NCBI RefSeq assembly: GCF_017303375.1
Contig: NZ_JAFKOH010000001.1
Location: forward strand, 310,001 to 374,000
Reading direction: 5' to 3'
Length of the DNA stretch: 64,000 bases
Source of the DNA: Bacillus sp. NTK074B
Lineage (GTDB): Bacteria > Bacillota > Bacilli > Bacillales > Bacillaceae_B
The notes under the pieces were generated by a model. That model searched no databases, was not told where the DNA came from, and saw only the letters and a program-made list of their open reading frames with translations. Numbering within the stretch: position 1 is the stretch's first letter; every line of letters starts with the position of its first letter. A program made the translations under genes and the position numbers. Positions 37,261-45,370 of this stretch are shown in pieces.

Positions 37261-37288
37261 AAAAAGCTACCCGAATTGGATAGCTTTT
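37261..37288 (-). terminator. recN terminator
   Basis: AAAAGCTA and TAGCTTTT pair around CCGAATTGG; TTTTTTTCG follows. The stem touches the recN stop codon. Confidence 0.8.
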
Positions 37289-39006
37289 CATGTTTCTTTT
37301 ATGGATCCCGCCAACTGCAGCAGTTCCTTTGCATGTTCGAGAGTTAAATCGGTTATTTCCACACCCGATATCATGCGAGAGATTTCTTTAATCTTATCTT
37401 TCTCCTGAAGCCGTTTCACCATAGTACTTGTCCTGCCACCGGACAGTTTTTTGAAGATGAATAAGTGACAATCTGCCATAGCAGCCACCTGTGGCAAATG
37501 GGAAATGCACATAACCTGGGAATGGACGGCAACATGATAAATTTTTTCGGCGATCGCCTGTGCGACTCTTCCGCTCACACCCGTATCCACTTCATCGAAA
37601 ATAATCGAAGTAATTCCTTGATGTTTTGAAAAGATGGTCTTAAGAGCGAGCATGATCCTTGAAAGTTCTCCACCTGAAGCCACTTTAGATAAAGGCTTCA
37701 AAGGCTCTCCAGGATTGGTGGAGATATAAAACTCAACCGTGTCCCACCCATCTTTTTTGAAATGTTGAAAGGAAAAGGATTCACCCTCTCCACTTTTCAC
37801 AAAACGGACTTCAAATTTCGTCTTATCCATATACAGCTGCTTTAACTGTTCATGAATGCTCGCGGTCAATTTTTTTGCCCAATGCTTTCGCGTTTGGGAG
37901 AGGTTTTTCGCTTCCAGTGATAAATCTTTCTCCAACGAATGTAACTTGCCTTGCAAATGTTCAACATGGGAATCCTTATTCATGATCGTTTCGATTTCTT
38001 CTTCAATCTTTGAACTGTACGCAAGAATTTCTTCCACTGATGCTCCATATTTTCTCTTGAGACCATTGATTTCATTCAATCTTGCTTCGATCAAATCCAA
38101 ACGATTCGGCTCGAACTCAAGCATATCCAACGCTCCGCGCACCTGATGGGCGGCATCTTCTAGTATATAATAGGCATTCGATACGGATTCAAATGTCTTT
38201 TCATACTGGGAATCCACCTCTGCAGCCGTTTCAAGATGGCTCATGGCAAGTCCTGCCCAGTCCATCCCTTTTCTCTCACCCTGAATGCTATCATAGGACG
38301 TTTGAAGCGCTTCAAAAAGGCGTTCGAAATTCATCAGCTTCCGTTTTTCTTCCAACAGCTCTTCATCTTCATTCAGCTGTAAATTCGCATCATGGATTTC
38401 CTTCAGCTGAAATTGAATGAGATCCAGGCGGTGCGCCATCTCCTGCTCGTTCTCATTTAATCTGTTTAATTGCTTATAGATGGAAAGATATTCTTTATAT
38501 ACTTGTCCGTAGCTGGATAAACCAGAGGCAATTTCACTACCCCCGAATTGATCCAATAAGGAGAGATGCAGGCTTTCATTCATAAGCTCCTGATGTTCGT
38601 GCTGTCCATGGATATCGATGAGAGATGCCCCGACCTCCCTCATGATGGCGATGGTCACCAGCTTGCCATTGATTCTGCAAACACTCTTTCCAGTGCTTGA
38701 GATATCCCTTCTGAGGATGATCATGCCTTCCTCTATCTCAATCCCGAAGTCCGCCGCTTTACGAAAGCAAGGATGAGTTTCATTATCAAGAATAAATAAC
38801 CCTTCAATTTCAGCCTTTTTCTCTCCATGCCGTACAAATTCAGAAGATCCTCTACCGCCAACCAATAAATGAATGGCATCGATGATAATCGATTTACCAG
38901 CACCCGTTTCACCCGATAATACGGTCAATCCTTCTTCAAAGGAAAGGGAGAGGGAATCGATTATGGCGAAATTTTTGATTGATAGTTCTTGTAGCAAAAC
39001 ATTCAC
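37288..39006 (-). CDS. recN: DNA repair protein RecN
   Basis: An SMC-like ATPase that tethers DNA ends early in double-strand break repair. Of 572 residues, the N-terminal head has Walker A SGETGAGKS (31-39). Two coiled-coil arms follow (about 150-370), then the C-terminal head with signature KVASGGELSRIMLA and Walker B IIFDEVDTGVSG. It follows argR at 100 bases, the usual Bacillus order argR-recN. Confidence 0.96.
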   Translation of the reverse strand: MNVLLQELSIKNFAIIDSLSLSFEEGLTVLSGETGAGKSIIIDAIHLLVGGRGSSEFVRHGEKKAEIEGLFILDNETHPCFRKAADFGIEIEEGMIILRRDISSTGKSVCRINGKLVTIAIMREVGASLIDIHGQHEHQELMNESLHLSLLDQFGGSEIASGLSSYGQVYKEYLSIYKQLNRLNENEQEMAHRLDLIQFQLKEIHDANLQLNEDEELLEEKRKLMNFERLFEALQTSYDSIQGERKGMDWAGLAMSHLETAAEVDSQYEKTFESVSNAYYILEDAAHQVRGALDMLEFEPNRLDLIEARLNEINGLKRKYGASVEEILAYSSKIEEEIETIMNKDSHVEHLQGKLHSLEKDLSLEAKNLSQTRKHWAKKLTASIHEQLKQLYMDKTKFEVRFVKSGEGESFSFQHFKKDGWDTVEFYISTNPGEPLKPLSKVASGGELSRIMLALKTIFSKHQGITSIIFDEVDTGVSGRVAQAIAEKIYHVAVHSQVMCISHLPQVAAMADCHLFIFKKLSGGRTSTMVKRLQEKDKIKEISRMISGVEITDLTLEHAKELLQLAGSIKET

Positions 39007-39106
39007 CTCAAATAAAAAGGAGCTTTCCCCTTACATACTCAAAAGAAAAGCATCCTATTGGATTTTGTATTGGGGTCATAAAAGACCCATTGTACTCATA
39101 ATTCCT

Positions 39107-39559
39107 TTACAACATATCTAAAAATCGTTCCGAAACGACTCTGGTTTCTTCCTCTGTCCGGCAAATGATCAAACAAGTGTCATCGCCACAAATGGTCCCT
39201 AATATCTCTTCCCAGTCCAGGTTATCGATCAATGCACCGATGGCGTTTGCATTGCCGGGTAACGTTTTCATCACCAGCATGTGCCCTGCCTGATCCACTT
39301 TCACGAAAGCATCCGTCAATGTCCGCTTTAACTTTTGAAGGGGATTGAATCGTTGATCCGCCGGCAAACTGTATTTATATCTGCCATCCATCAGCGGAAC
39401 TTTAACGAGATGGAGCTCCTTGATATCCCTTGACACGGTTGCCTGGGTTACATTAAAACCTGCATTTTTCAGGCTTTCCACAAGCTCATCCTGTGTTTCA
39501 ACATCTCTATTCGTAATGATTTCCCTGATTTTAATATGTCTTTGCCCCTTGTTCATCAT
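39107..39559 (-). CDS. argR: Arginine repressor ArgR/AhrC
   Basis: A hexameric regulator of arginine synthesis and catabolism genes. Of 150 residues, the N-terminal winged helix carries [19 protein letters not shown], and the C-terminal oligomerisation/arginine-binding domain has [32 protein letters not shown], with the conserved GTICGDDT. The start ATG at 39559 follows AGAGGTG; the next codon is also ATG. Its likely local target is the artP promoter at 11.48 kb. Confidence 0.96.
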   Translation of the reverse strand: MMNKGQRHIKIREIITNRDVETQDELVESLKNAGFNVTQATVSRDIKELHLVKVPLMDGRYKYSLPADQRFNPLQKLKRTLTDAFVKVDQAGHMLVMKTLPGNANAIGALIDNLDWEEILGTICGDDTCLIICRTEEETRVVSERFLDML

Positions 39560-39650
39560 AGAACATACACCTCTTACATTGGATTAAATCCTGTATAAAT
39601 ATACCTCTACGCTTATGTTAGCCTATTTCGAATGGAAGTACAATAAAAAA

Positions 39651-39774
39651 GAAAAGCAGAGGCGGCTTGGGTTGAGGCGACAAGCATAAGACGAACATCC
39701 CACAAAGGCGATCTTTACCTTTTTGGGATGTTTGGCTTATGACCTCGAGCCTCTGGCCGCCGGAGCTGGATAAT
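39651..39774 (+). repeat. 124-nt hairpin repeat, unit 1 (argR-tlyA gap)
   Basis: It runs from GAAAAGCAGAGG to GGAGCTGGATAAT. It folds as one long interrupted hairpin: GGCGGC/GCCGCC and GAGGC/GCCTC outside, CATAAG/CTTATG, then AACATCCCA/TGGGATGTT, with AAAGG/CCTTT at the tip. It lies between convergently ordered argR promoter and tlyA terminator, outside any gene. Confidence 0.9.
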
Positions 39775-39898
39775 GAAAAGCGGAAGGGGCTCGTTCTGGG
39801 GCGACAAGCATAAGGCGAGTAACCCGGAAAGGCGCTCTTTGCCTTTTTGGGTTGCTTGACTTATGACCTCGAGCCCCAAGCCCCTGGAGCTGGACAAT
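39775..39898 (+). repeat. 124-nt hairpin repeat, unit 2
   Basis: It is directly adjacent to unit 1 and the same length. Stem pairs are AGGGGCT/AGCCCCT, TGGGGC/GCCCCA, CATAAG/CTTATG and GTAACCC/GGGTTGC. The arms differ from unit 1, yet pairing is kept. Confidence 0.9.
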
Positions 39899-39941
39899 GA
39901 AAAGCAGAGGCGGCTTGGGTTGGGGCGACAAGCATAAGGTG
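39899..39941 (+). repeat. Truncated hairpin repeat, unit 3
   Basis: It starts GAAAAGCAGAGGCGGC, continues to GGCGACAAGCATAAGG, then diverges. Only the first third is present. The first 31 bases nearly match unit 1. Confidence 0.85.
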
Positions 39942-40127
39942 TTGGTCCGAAAAATAAGGTTCACTTCAGATTTTCATGAAATTTAGCCCTTTTCAGTAAC
40001 GCCACGTGACATTTCTTGAAAAATTGAAAGGAATAGTCATAACCCCTGTTTAGGATAGCCTTTTGGATAAATTCATTCACTTAAGGAACTGTTTTATTTT
40101 TAAAAGGCCTGCTAAAGACATCAAAAA

Positions 40128-40150
40128 GCCACCCTCCGAAGAAGAGTGGC
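40128..40150 (-). terminator. tlyA operon terminator
   Basis: GCCACCCTCC pairs with GAGTGGC (GCCAC/GTGGC plus CTC/GAG) around a short loop; TTTTTGATG follows on the minus strand, just past the tlyA stop. Confidence 0.8.
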
Positions 40151-40156
40151 CCTATT

Positions 40157-40996
40157 TTACTGCTGCGTTTTCGCCTTAAATTGTTGATGCGCTTCCTCGA
40201 TCACCTCAACCGGTGTGGTGGTGAGGAGGGACTCTCCTTCACCATCTTTACCTGACCATTTCAGATGAATGAGGAATTCAATATTTCCGTCTCCACCTGT
40301 AATAGGAGAGTAAGACAAACCGGCGATATGATAGCCTTCTTTGATTGCCAGGGTCATAATCTTCTCGATGACCATCTTGTGCACGGCCGGGTCCCTTACG
40401 ATTCCTTTTTTTCCAACCTGGTTTTTCCCTGCTTCAAATTGCGGCTTGATTAATGCGACACAGTCCCCGCCAGGTACGAGCAATGTTTTCAGGACAGGGA
40501 GTATCAAGGAAAGGGAAATGAAGGATACATCGATGGATGCAAAGCTTGGCATTTCCCCTTCCAGATCAGCGGGGGTGACGTAACGGAAGTTGGTCCTTTC
40601 CATCACGACTACCCGTTCATCCTGTCGCAGCTTCCAGGCTAATTGATTGTATCCTACATCAAGGGCATAGGACATCTTGGCACCGTTTTGAAGGGCACAA
40701 TCCGTGAATCCCCCTGTGGAAGCACCGATATCAATCATCACTTTCCCGTCTACTTCCACGTCGAAGACCTGCAGGGCTTTCTCAAGCTTCAATCCTCCGC
40801 GGCTCACATAAGGGATGACTTTCCCCTTCATTGTCAGGGGGATATCTTCACTGACTTTTTCACCCGGCTTGTCCAGTCTCATTTCATTGGAGTAGACTAG
40901 TCCCGCCATGACGGCCCGTTTCGCTTTTTCTCTTGTTTCAATTAATCCTCTTTCAACTAGAAGTACGTCTACACGTTGTTTTTTTACTTTCATCAT
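40157..40996 (-). CDS. yqxC: TlyA family rRNA methyltransferase
   Basis: 279 residues. The N-terminal S4 RNA-binding domain (RVDVLLVERGLIETREKAKRAVMAGLV) is followed by an FtsJ-like SAM methyltransferase fold with DIGASTGGFTDCALQNGA as the SAM motif and SIDVSFISL downstream. TlyA proteins 2'-O-methylate cytidines in 16S/23S rRNA; the exact target in Bacillus is not known to me. The start overlaps the dxs stop by one base (TAATG), so it is coupled to isoprenoid synthesis genes. Confidence 0.93.
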   Translation of the reverse strand: MMKVKKQRVDVLLVERGLIETREKAKRAVMAGLVYSNEMRLDKPGEKVSEDIPLTMKGKVIPYVSRGGLKLEKALQVFDVEVDGKVMIDIGASTGGFTDCALQNGAKMSYALDVGYNQLAWKLRQDERVVVMERTNFRYVTPADLEGEMPSFASIDVSFISLSLILPVLKTLLVPGGDCVALIKPQFEAGKNQVGKKGIVRDPAVHKMVIEKIMTLAIKEGYHIAGLSYSPITGGDGNIEFLIHLKWSGKDGEGESLLTTTPVEVIEEAHQQFKAKTQQ

Positions 40997-42888
40997 TAAG
41001 CCCTTTTTTGTTTTTTTGGTGTAATCGTCAAAATCCGATCCACTACATTTTCTTTCGTCATACCAATTTCGTTCAATAATTCCTTTACGCTTCCGTGCTC
41101 TATGAAGTAATCCGGGATTCCGATACGGTCGATCACAGCGTCATGGAATCCCTGTTCCTGTGCAAACTCGAGGACTCCGCTTCCGAATCCGCCTTGAAGC
41201 ACCGCCTCTTCTATCGTCAGCACTGGCATTTCTTCTTCCAGGATACTCTTCAACATGGCTTCGTCCATGGGTTTGATGAAACGCGCGTTTACCACCCGGA
41301 CAGATAACCCCTGTTTTTCAAGGTCGGCAGCCGCTTCCATGGCCATGGGGATCGTTGTCCCAAAGGTTAGGATGGCCGCATCCGTTCCGTGCTTCAATAC
41401 TTCCCACGTTCCAATAGGGATCGTCTTCAATTCAGGATCCATCGGTGCCCCATAGCCGTTTCCACGAGGGTAGCGTAAAGCGATAGGTCCTTCATCATAT
41501 TGAAGTGCCGTATTGACAAGATGCTGTCCCTCATTCTCATCCTTTGGCATCATGATGACCATGTTCGGTAAATGTCTTAAAAATGCGATATCAAATACAC
41601 CTTGATGGGTTTCACCATCAGCACCTACTAAGCCGGCACGGTCAATTCCAATGAAAACATTTAAATTCTGGCGACATATATCGTGGACCACCTGATCATA
41701 GGCTCTTTGCAAAAAGGTAGAATATATAGCTAAAAACGGCTTCATTTCCTGAGTGGCAAGTCCTGCCGCCACCGTTGTAGCATGTTGCTCGGCAATTCCT
41801 ACATCAAACATCCGGTCAGGAAATTCCTCGGCGAAACCAAGAAGTTTTGAGCCTACCGGCATAGCGGGGGTGATGGCAACAATCCGTTCATCCTCACGGG
41901 CAACCTTACGAACTGTTTCACTGACAAGGCCACTCCATGATGGAGGTGCATTAACCGGCTTGATCAGATCCCCTGTATCAATCTTGTACGGTCCTGTGCC
42001 GTGCCAAGTCCCCTTTTTGTCTGACTCTGCTGGATGAAACCCTTTCCCTTTTTTCGTAATCACGTGTAGAAGGACGGGCCCTTTGGTCTTCTTTGCATAT
42101 TGGATGTTTTCAGAAAGATTTTGATAATCATGCCCATCGATTGGTCCCAAGTAGGTGAATCCCAGCTCCTCAAAGAACATGCCCGATACGAATAAATACT
42201 TTAAGCTGTCTTTTACCCGCTCGGCAGTACTCGCAAGTTTCCCTCCTACAGCAGGGATGCGCTTGAGGATATACTCCATTTCATCCTTCACCCAGTTGTA
42301 TTTGCCTGCTGTGCGAAGGCGTCCCAGTACATTGTGAAGGGCCCCTACATTCGGGGCGATGGACATTTCATTGTCATTCAGAACCACAATCATATCCTTC
42401 TTCTCATGACCGATATGATTCAGAGCCTCGAGTGCCATTCCCCCTGTCAAGGCACCGTCCCCGATCACCGGGATGATATAGGAATCTTCCTTTTTAACGT
42501 CCCTGGCGATCGCCATACCCATGGCTGCAGAAAGTGACGTAGAACTGTGACCTGTTTCCCATACATCGTGCTCGCTTTCATTACGCTTTGGAAAACCGCA
42601 TAACCCTTTGTACTGACGGAGAGTGTCAAACTGACAAGCTCTACCTGTTAAAATCTTATGAACGTACGATTGGTGACCAACATCCCAAAGGATTTTATCT
42701 TTTGGACTGTTAAAATGCTTATGGAGGGCAACAGTTAATTCGACCACCCCTAAGTTTGGACCAATATGACCGCCAGTCTTGGATAGATTCTTGATTAAGA
42801 ATTGGCGAATCTCCTGGCTGAGCTCTTCCAATTGTTCATTTGACATGGTTTTTAGAAAAGAAGGCTCCTTTATTGATAATAAATCCAT
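40996..42888 (-). CDS. dxs: 1-deoxy-D-xylulose-5-phosphate synthase
   Basis: First enzyme of the non-mevalonate isoprenoid pathway, condensing pyruvate with glyceraldehyde 3-phosphate using thiamine diphosphate. The 630 residues include [27 protein letters not shown], the ThDP motif [15 protein letters not shown], and the transketolase C-domain. I take ATG at 42888 ([12 protein letters not shown], the usual N-terminus) over the GTG three codons earlier. It lies 21 bases after oapA, in the operon ispA-OLE-oapA-dxs-tlyA. Confidence 0.97.
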   Translation of the reverse strand: MDLLSIKEPSFLKTMSNEQLEELSQEIRQFLIKNLSKTGGHIGPNLGVVELTVALHKHFNSPKDKILWDVGHQSYVHKILTGRACQFDTLRQYKGLCGFPKRNESEHDVWETGHSSTSLSAAMGMAIARDVKKEDSYIIPVIGDGALTGGMALEALNHIGHEKKDMIVVLNDNEMSIAPNVGALHNVLGRLRTAGKYNWVKDEMEYILKRIPAVGGKLASTAERVKDSLKYLFVSGMFFEELGFTYLGPIDGHDYQNLSENIQYAKKTKGPVLLHVITKKGKGFHPAESDKKGTWHGTGPYKIDTGDLIKPVNAPPSWSGLVSETVRKVAREDERIVAITPAMPVGSKLLGFAEEFPDRMFDVGIAEQHATTVAAGLATQEMKPFLAIYSTFLQRAYDQVVHDICRQNLNVFIGIDRAGLVGADGETHQGVFDIAFLRHLPNMVIMMPKDENEGQHLVNTALQYDEGPIALRYPRGNGYGAPMDPELKTIPIGTWEVLKHGTDAAILTFGTTIPMAMEAAADLEKQGLSVRVVNARFIKPMDEAMLKSILEEEMPVLTIEEAVLQGGFGSGVLEFAQEQGFHDAVIDRIGIPDYFIEHGSVKELLNEIGMTKENVVDRILTITPKKQKRA

Positions 42889-42909
42889 GGGGTCCACTCA
42901 CTTTCATTA

Positions 42910-43542
42910 CTAAATATTTTGTTTCTCACGCTTATAAGTTTTTTTCTTGTTTTTATCTTTTTTGTCTTTTTTATCTTTGATCAATACGATATGGAATCGA
43001 TCTTCAAGGAATTGTAGAACTTTACCAACTCTAAATATTATATCCTTAGAATAGGTGATAGCAAACGTTTTTCCAAGCGCTTTGCCTCCGACGGTCAAAG
43101 AAGCGATGATGCTTGTAAGGGTCACGCTTACGATATACTCCCTCAAGGATCCCCCTTCAAGGTGGAAGGAAACAGCCAGCTGAATCAGGACAATAGCCGA
43201 GGCCGTCCCGCTTATGATCCCTGATATATCACCGATTACATCATTACAGAAACTCGCAAACCGATCCGCGTTACGTACTATTTTAATTGAATATTTGGCA
43301 CCGTACACCTTTTTGGCTGCCATGGCATGAAAGGGGGTTTCATCAGCCGCTGTAGCTGCGATTCCCAACATATCAAAAAAGATCCCGATGAAGACGATGA
43401 TCAACACGACGATGAGCCCTGTAAACCATGCGACACCATTTAAAACCATATTGGATGTGACTGAAAAAATAGCCGCTAACACAAATGTGATAACGGCAAT
43501 GCTGACACTCCATTTTATTGAGTTTTTCATCGTTTCATTCAT
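42910..43542 (-). CDS. oapA: OLE-associated membrane protein OapA (DUF21/CNNM-like)
   Basis: 210 residues with four predicted membrane helices: about 13-30, 36-58, 100-127 (IGDISGIISGTASAIVLIQLAV) and 138-152 (VTLTSIIASLTVGGKAL). A very basic Lys-rich tail follows (KDKKDKKDKNKKKTYKREK), suited to RNA contact. The helix pattern resembles the DUF21/CNNM domain of CorB-type Mg transport proteins. In Bacillus (Alkalihalobacillus) halodurans the OLE RNA binds the homologous protein OapA, encoded immediately downstream of it and upstream of dxs; the arrangement here is the same. Identity comes from position, topology and tail rather than alignment. Confidence 0.82.
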   Translation of the reverse strand: MNETMKNSIKWSVSIAVITFVLAAIFSVTSNMVLNGVAWFTGLIVVLIIVFIGIFFDMLGIAATAADETPFHAMAAKKVYGAKYSIKIVRNADRFASFCNDVIGDISGIISGTASAIVLIQLAVSFHLEGGSLREYIVSVTLTSIIASLTVGGKALGKTFAITYSKDIIFRVGKVLQFLEDRFHIVLIKDKKDKKDKNKKKTYKREKQNI

Positions 43543-43609
43543 TATCGTTTAAACACACCGTTTCTTGTGTAAATAGTTTGTTTATATGTAATTGGGGGGT
43601 CATATAAAG

Positions 43610-44195
43610 AGTAAAAATTGCAGCTTAGGTCCAGTAGGTTTTCCCAATCAGGTACCGGATGTTGCCATACCGGCGGTTTCCCATTAAACCCGACTTAGCC
43701 GCGTCACCACAAGCTAGACTGGATTACCACTTAGTCCGCACTATAATCCTCTTTATATGTCCGTATATGAACAGTCTAGGAGTTTTCCTCAACAGTCCTT
43801 AACGCAATCCTTAGCCTCTTTTGCAAAGAGGATTTCATATGGACGAAAAAGCACATATCAATGGCCAACTGATGTGTACCCTGTAACCATAATCCCCTCA
43901 CTCTTCACTCAAGGCAGGCTACGCTGCTAGTGAATCATCACATCACAGGTTCATACTTTGTTCTTATTGCATATGCTTAATGCCAGCATAAGAAACAAAG
44001 CCTCCGCGGCTCGCGGGTCAACGCCCACATGCCATTGTGGATCGCCCTCAAGCCTTACTCCCAGATATGACCCAAAGCTGGGCGCCTCAAGCCAATTCCA
44101 GGAACTTCATCGATGTGCCCTTTAGTGGATTTTTAGGCCCACCTTCAAGATTGGTGGACTGACTAGAATACTGCACCACCCCAAAATTAATTCTA
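43610..44195 (-). ncRNA. ole: OLE RNA (ornate large extremophilic RNA)
   Basis: A stretch of nearly 600 bases between ispA and oapA has no open frame, a markedly different base composition and dense secondary structure. Hairpins include CTTTGTTTCTTATGC with GCAATAAGAACAAAG (43956-44000) and CCTCTTTGCAAAAGAGG. Long-range pairs include CTAGACTG/CAGTCTAG and CCGGTATGG/CCGGTACC. Its own sigma-A promoter sits just upstream. Size, location between ispA and the membrane-protein gene oapA, and orientation match OLE RNA of B. halodurans. OLE forms a membrane-bound ribonucleoprotein with OapA and other partners and is tied to cold, alcohol and Mg stress (family knowledge). Ends are approximate. Confidence 0.85.
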
Positions 44196-44200
44196 ATCAT

Positions 44201-44230
44201 ATTATAACATATGTTAAATCTTTTGCTCAA
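44201..44230 (-). promoter_or_regulatory. Sigma-A promoter of the OLE RNA
   Basis: On the minus strand TTGAGC (44225-44230), 18 bases, TATAAT (44201-44206), with a T three bases before the -10 and a G one base later as a partial extended -10. Transcription would start at about 44194, right before the GGGGTGGTGCAG that opens the structured region. It lies inside the ispA-oapA gap. Confidence 0.75.
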
Positions 44231-44243
44231 ACAAAGAATGGTT

Positions 44244-45134
44244 TTAATGATTCCTTGAAACGATCAATTGGGCAATTTCTGTAAGCAGACTTGAGTCCAC
44301 CGGCAATTCATCAATGGACGTTAACGCTTCATCCAAATGGAATTGCAGCTTCTCCTTCGCGCCTTTCATCGTCAATATACTTGGATAAGTACTCTTATGT
44401 TTCGATTCGTCGCTCCCGACCGGTTTACCAATCATTTCTTCTGATCCTTCAATATCAAGGATGTCATCCTGAATTTGAAAAGCAAGGCCGATATGAAAAG
44501 CAAACCGCTCAAGAAGCTCGAGTTCAAATCTTGACACCCCGGAGATGATCCCACCGGCCTTAACACTGAACGTGAGTAACCTTCCCGTCTTGTGAACGTG
44601 AATGTTCTCAAGCTCGTTAGCTGAAAGCTGCTTCATTTCACCTTCAATGTCTGCAGCTTGTCCTCCCACCATGCCTTCAGGACCTGCACACCGTGCGAGT
44701 AAGGCAATTAGCTTTACCTTCTTATCACTTGTTAAGGCAGCATCTTCTGCTATGAGCTGAAAGCTATATGTGAGCAGACCATCGCCGGCTAATATAGCGG
44801 CTGCTTCCCCAAACATTTTATGATTGGTCGGCTTTCCTCTCCTTAAATCGTCATCATCCATGGAAGGAAGGTCGTCATGGATGAGGGAATATGTATGAAT
44901 CATTTCAAGAGCAGCCGCAGTATTCAAACCCAGCATCGGGTCCTCATTGAAAGTCTTGATTGCAGCTAACAGGAGGATGGGACGAATTCTTTTCCCACCT
45001 GCCTGCAGGGAGTAAACCATGGCCTCCTTTAATAAATGAGGCATGGAGAGCCTCTCAACGTTTTTAACCATATGATTGGTAATCAATTCTCCATGCTCCT
45101 GTTGAAACTCTTTCAATGTAATGGGAGGATTCAC
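44244..45134 (-). CDS. ispA: Polyprenyl (geranyl/farnesyl) diphosphate synthase
   Basis: It condenses dimethylallyl diphosphate with isopentenyl diphosphate to farnesyl diphosphate for cell-wall carrier and quinone synthesis. The 296 residues carry the first Asp-rich motif DDLPSMDDDDLRRGKPT, the second DDILDIEGSEEMIGK, GGKRIRP at the start, and Q-D-D near 230. It lies 2 bases past xseB, in the xseA-xseB-ispA cluster. Confidence 0.95.
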   Translation of the reverse strand: MNPPITLKEFQQEHGELITNHMVKNVERLSMPHLLKEAMVYSLQAGGKRIRPILLLAAIKTFNEDPMLGLNTAAALEMIHTYSLIHDDLPSMDDDDLRRGKPTNHKMFGEAAAILAGDGLLTYSFQLIAEDAALTSDKKVKLIALLARCAGPEGMVGGQAADIEGEMKQLSANELENIHVHKTGRLLTFSVKAGGIISGVSRFELELLERFAFHIGLAFQIQDDILDIEGSEEMIGKPVGSDESKHKSTYPSILTMKGAKEKLQFHLDEALTSIDELPVDSSLLTEIAQLIVSRNH

Positions 45135-45136
45135 TT

Positions 45137-45370
45137 TTATTCCCCCTCATCAAGATCAAAGGATTTTTCCCCTTCATCTGTCATCATTTTTGTTAATTGA
45201 TTTTCTGCATTTTGCAGGGTATCATGGCAGTATTTCGAAAGGTCCATTCCTTTTTGATAAAATTCCAGCGCCTTTTCCAGAGGAACTTCCCCTTCTTCCA
45301 ATTTCTCCACAATCTCCTCCAACTGATCCATTGCTGTTTCAAATGATAGCTCTTCTTTAGACTTTGCCAT
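45137..45370 (-). CDS. xseB: Exodeoxyribonuclease VII small subunit
   Basis: A 77-residue helical partner of XseA with the family signature FETAMDQLEEIVEKLEEGEVPLEKALEFYQKGMDL. The frame is open to 45427, but ATG at 45370 gives the canonical start MAKSKEELSF and overlaps the xseA end by 14 bases, indicating translational coupling. Confidence 0.94.
   Translation of the reverse strand: MAKSKEELSFETAMDQLEEIVEKLEEGEVPLEKALEFYQKGMDLSKYCHDTLQNAENQLTKMMTDEGEKSFDLDEGE

Larger units (their letters stand above)
39560..40156. other. 597-bp gap between argR and tlyA
   Basis: Apart from the three repeat units (39651-39941), the tlyA terminator (40128-40150) and the argR leader, I see no gene or clear signal in it. 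Short open frames at 39715-39964 are translations of the repeats. Confidence 0.7.

Noticed and set aside
39651-39941. CRISPR-like array
   Set aside because: Units are 124 nt, variable within the repeat and self-complementary; there are no short identical repeats with unique spacers and no cas genes nearby.
39715-39964. Two overlapping minus-strand frames
   Set aside because: They are translations of the hairpin repeats, share the same repeat-derived peptide and have no binding sites.
43543-44243. Insertion sequence or decayed gene in the ispA-oapA gap
   Set aside because: No terminal repeats, no transposase fragments in any frame, and dense RNA-like pairing with a dedicated promoter fits OLE RNA better.
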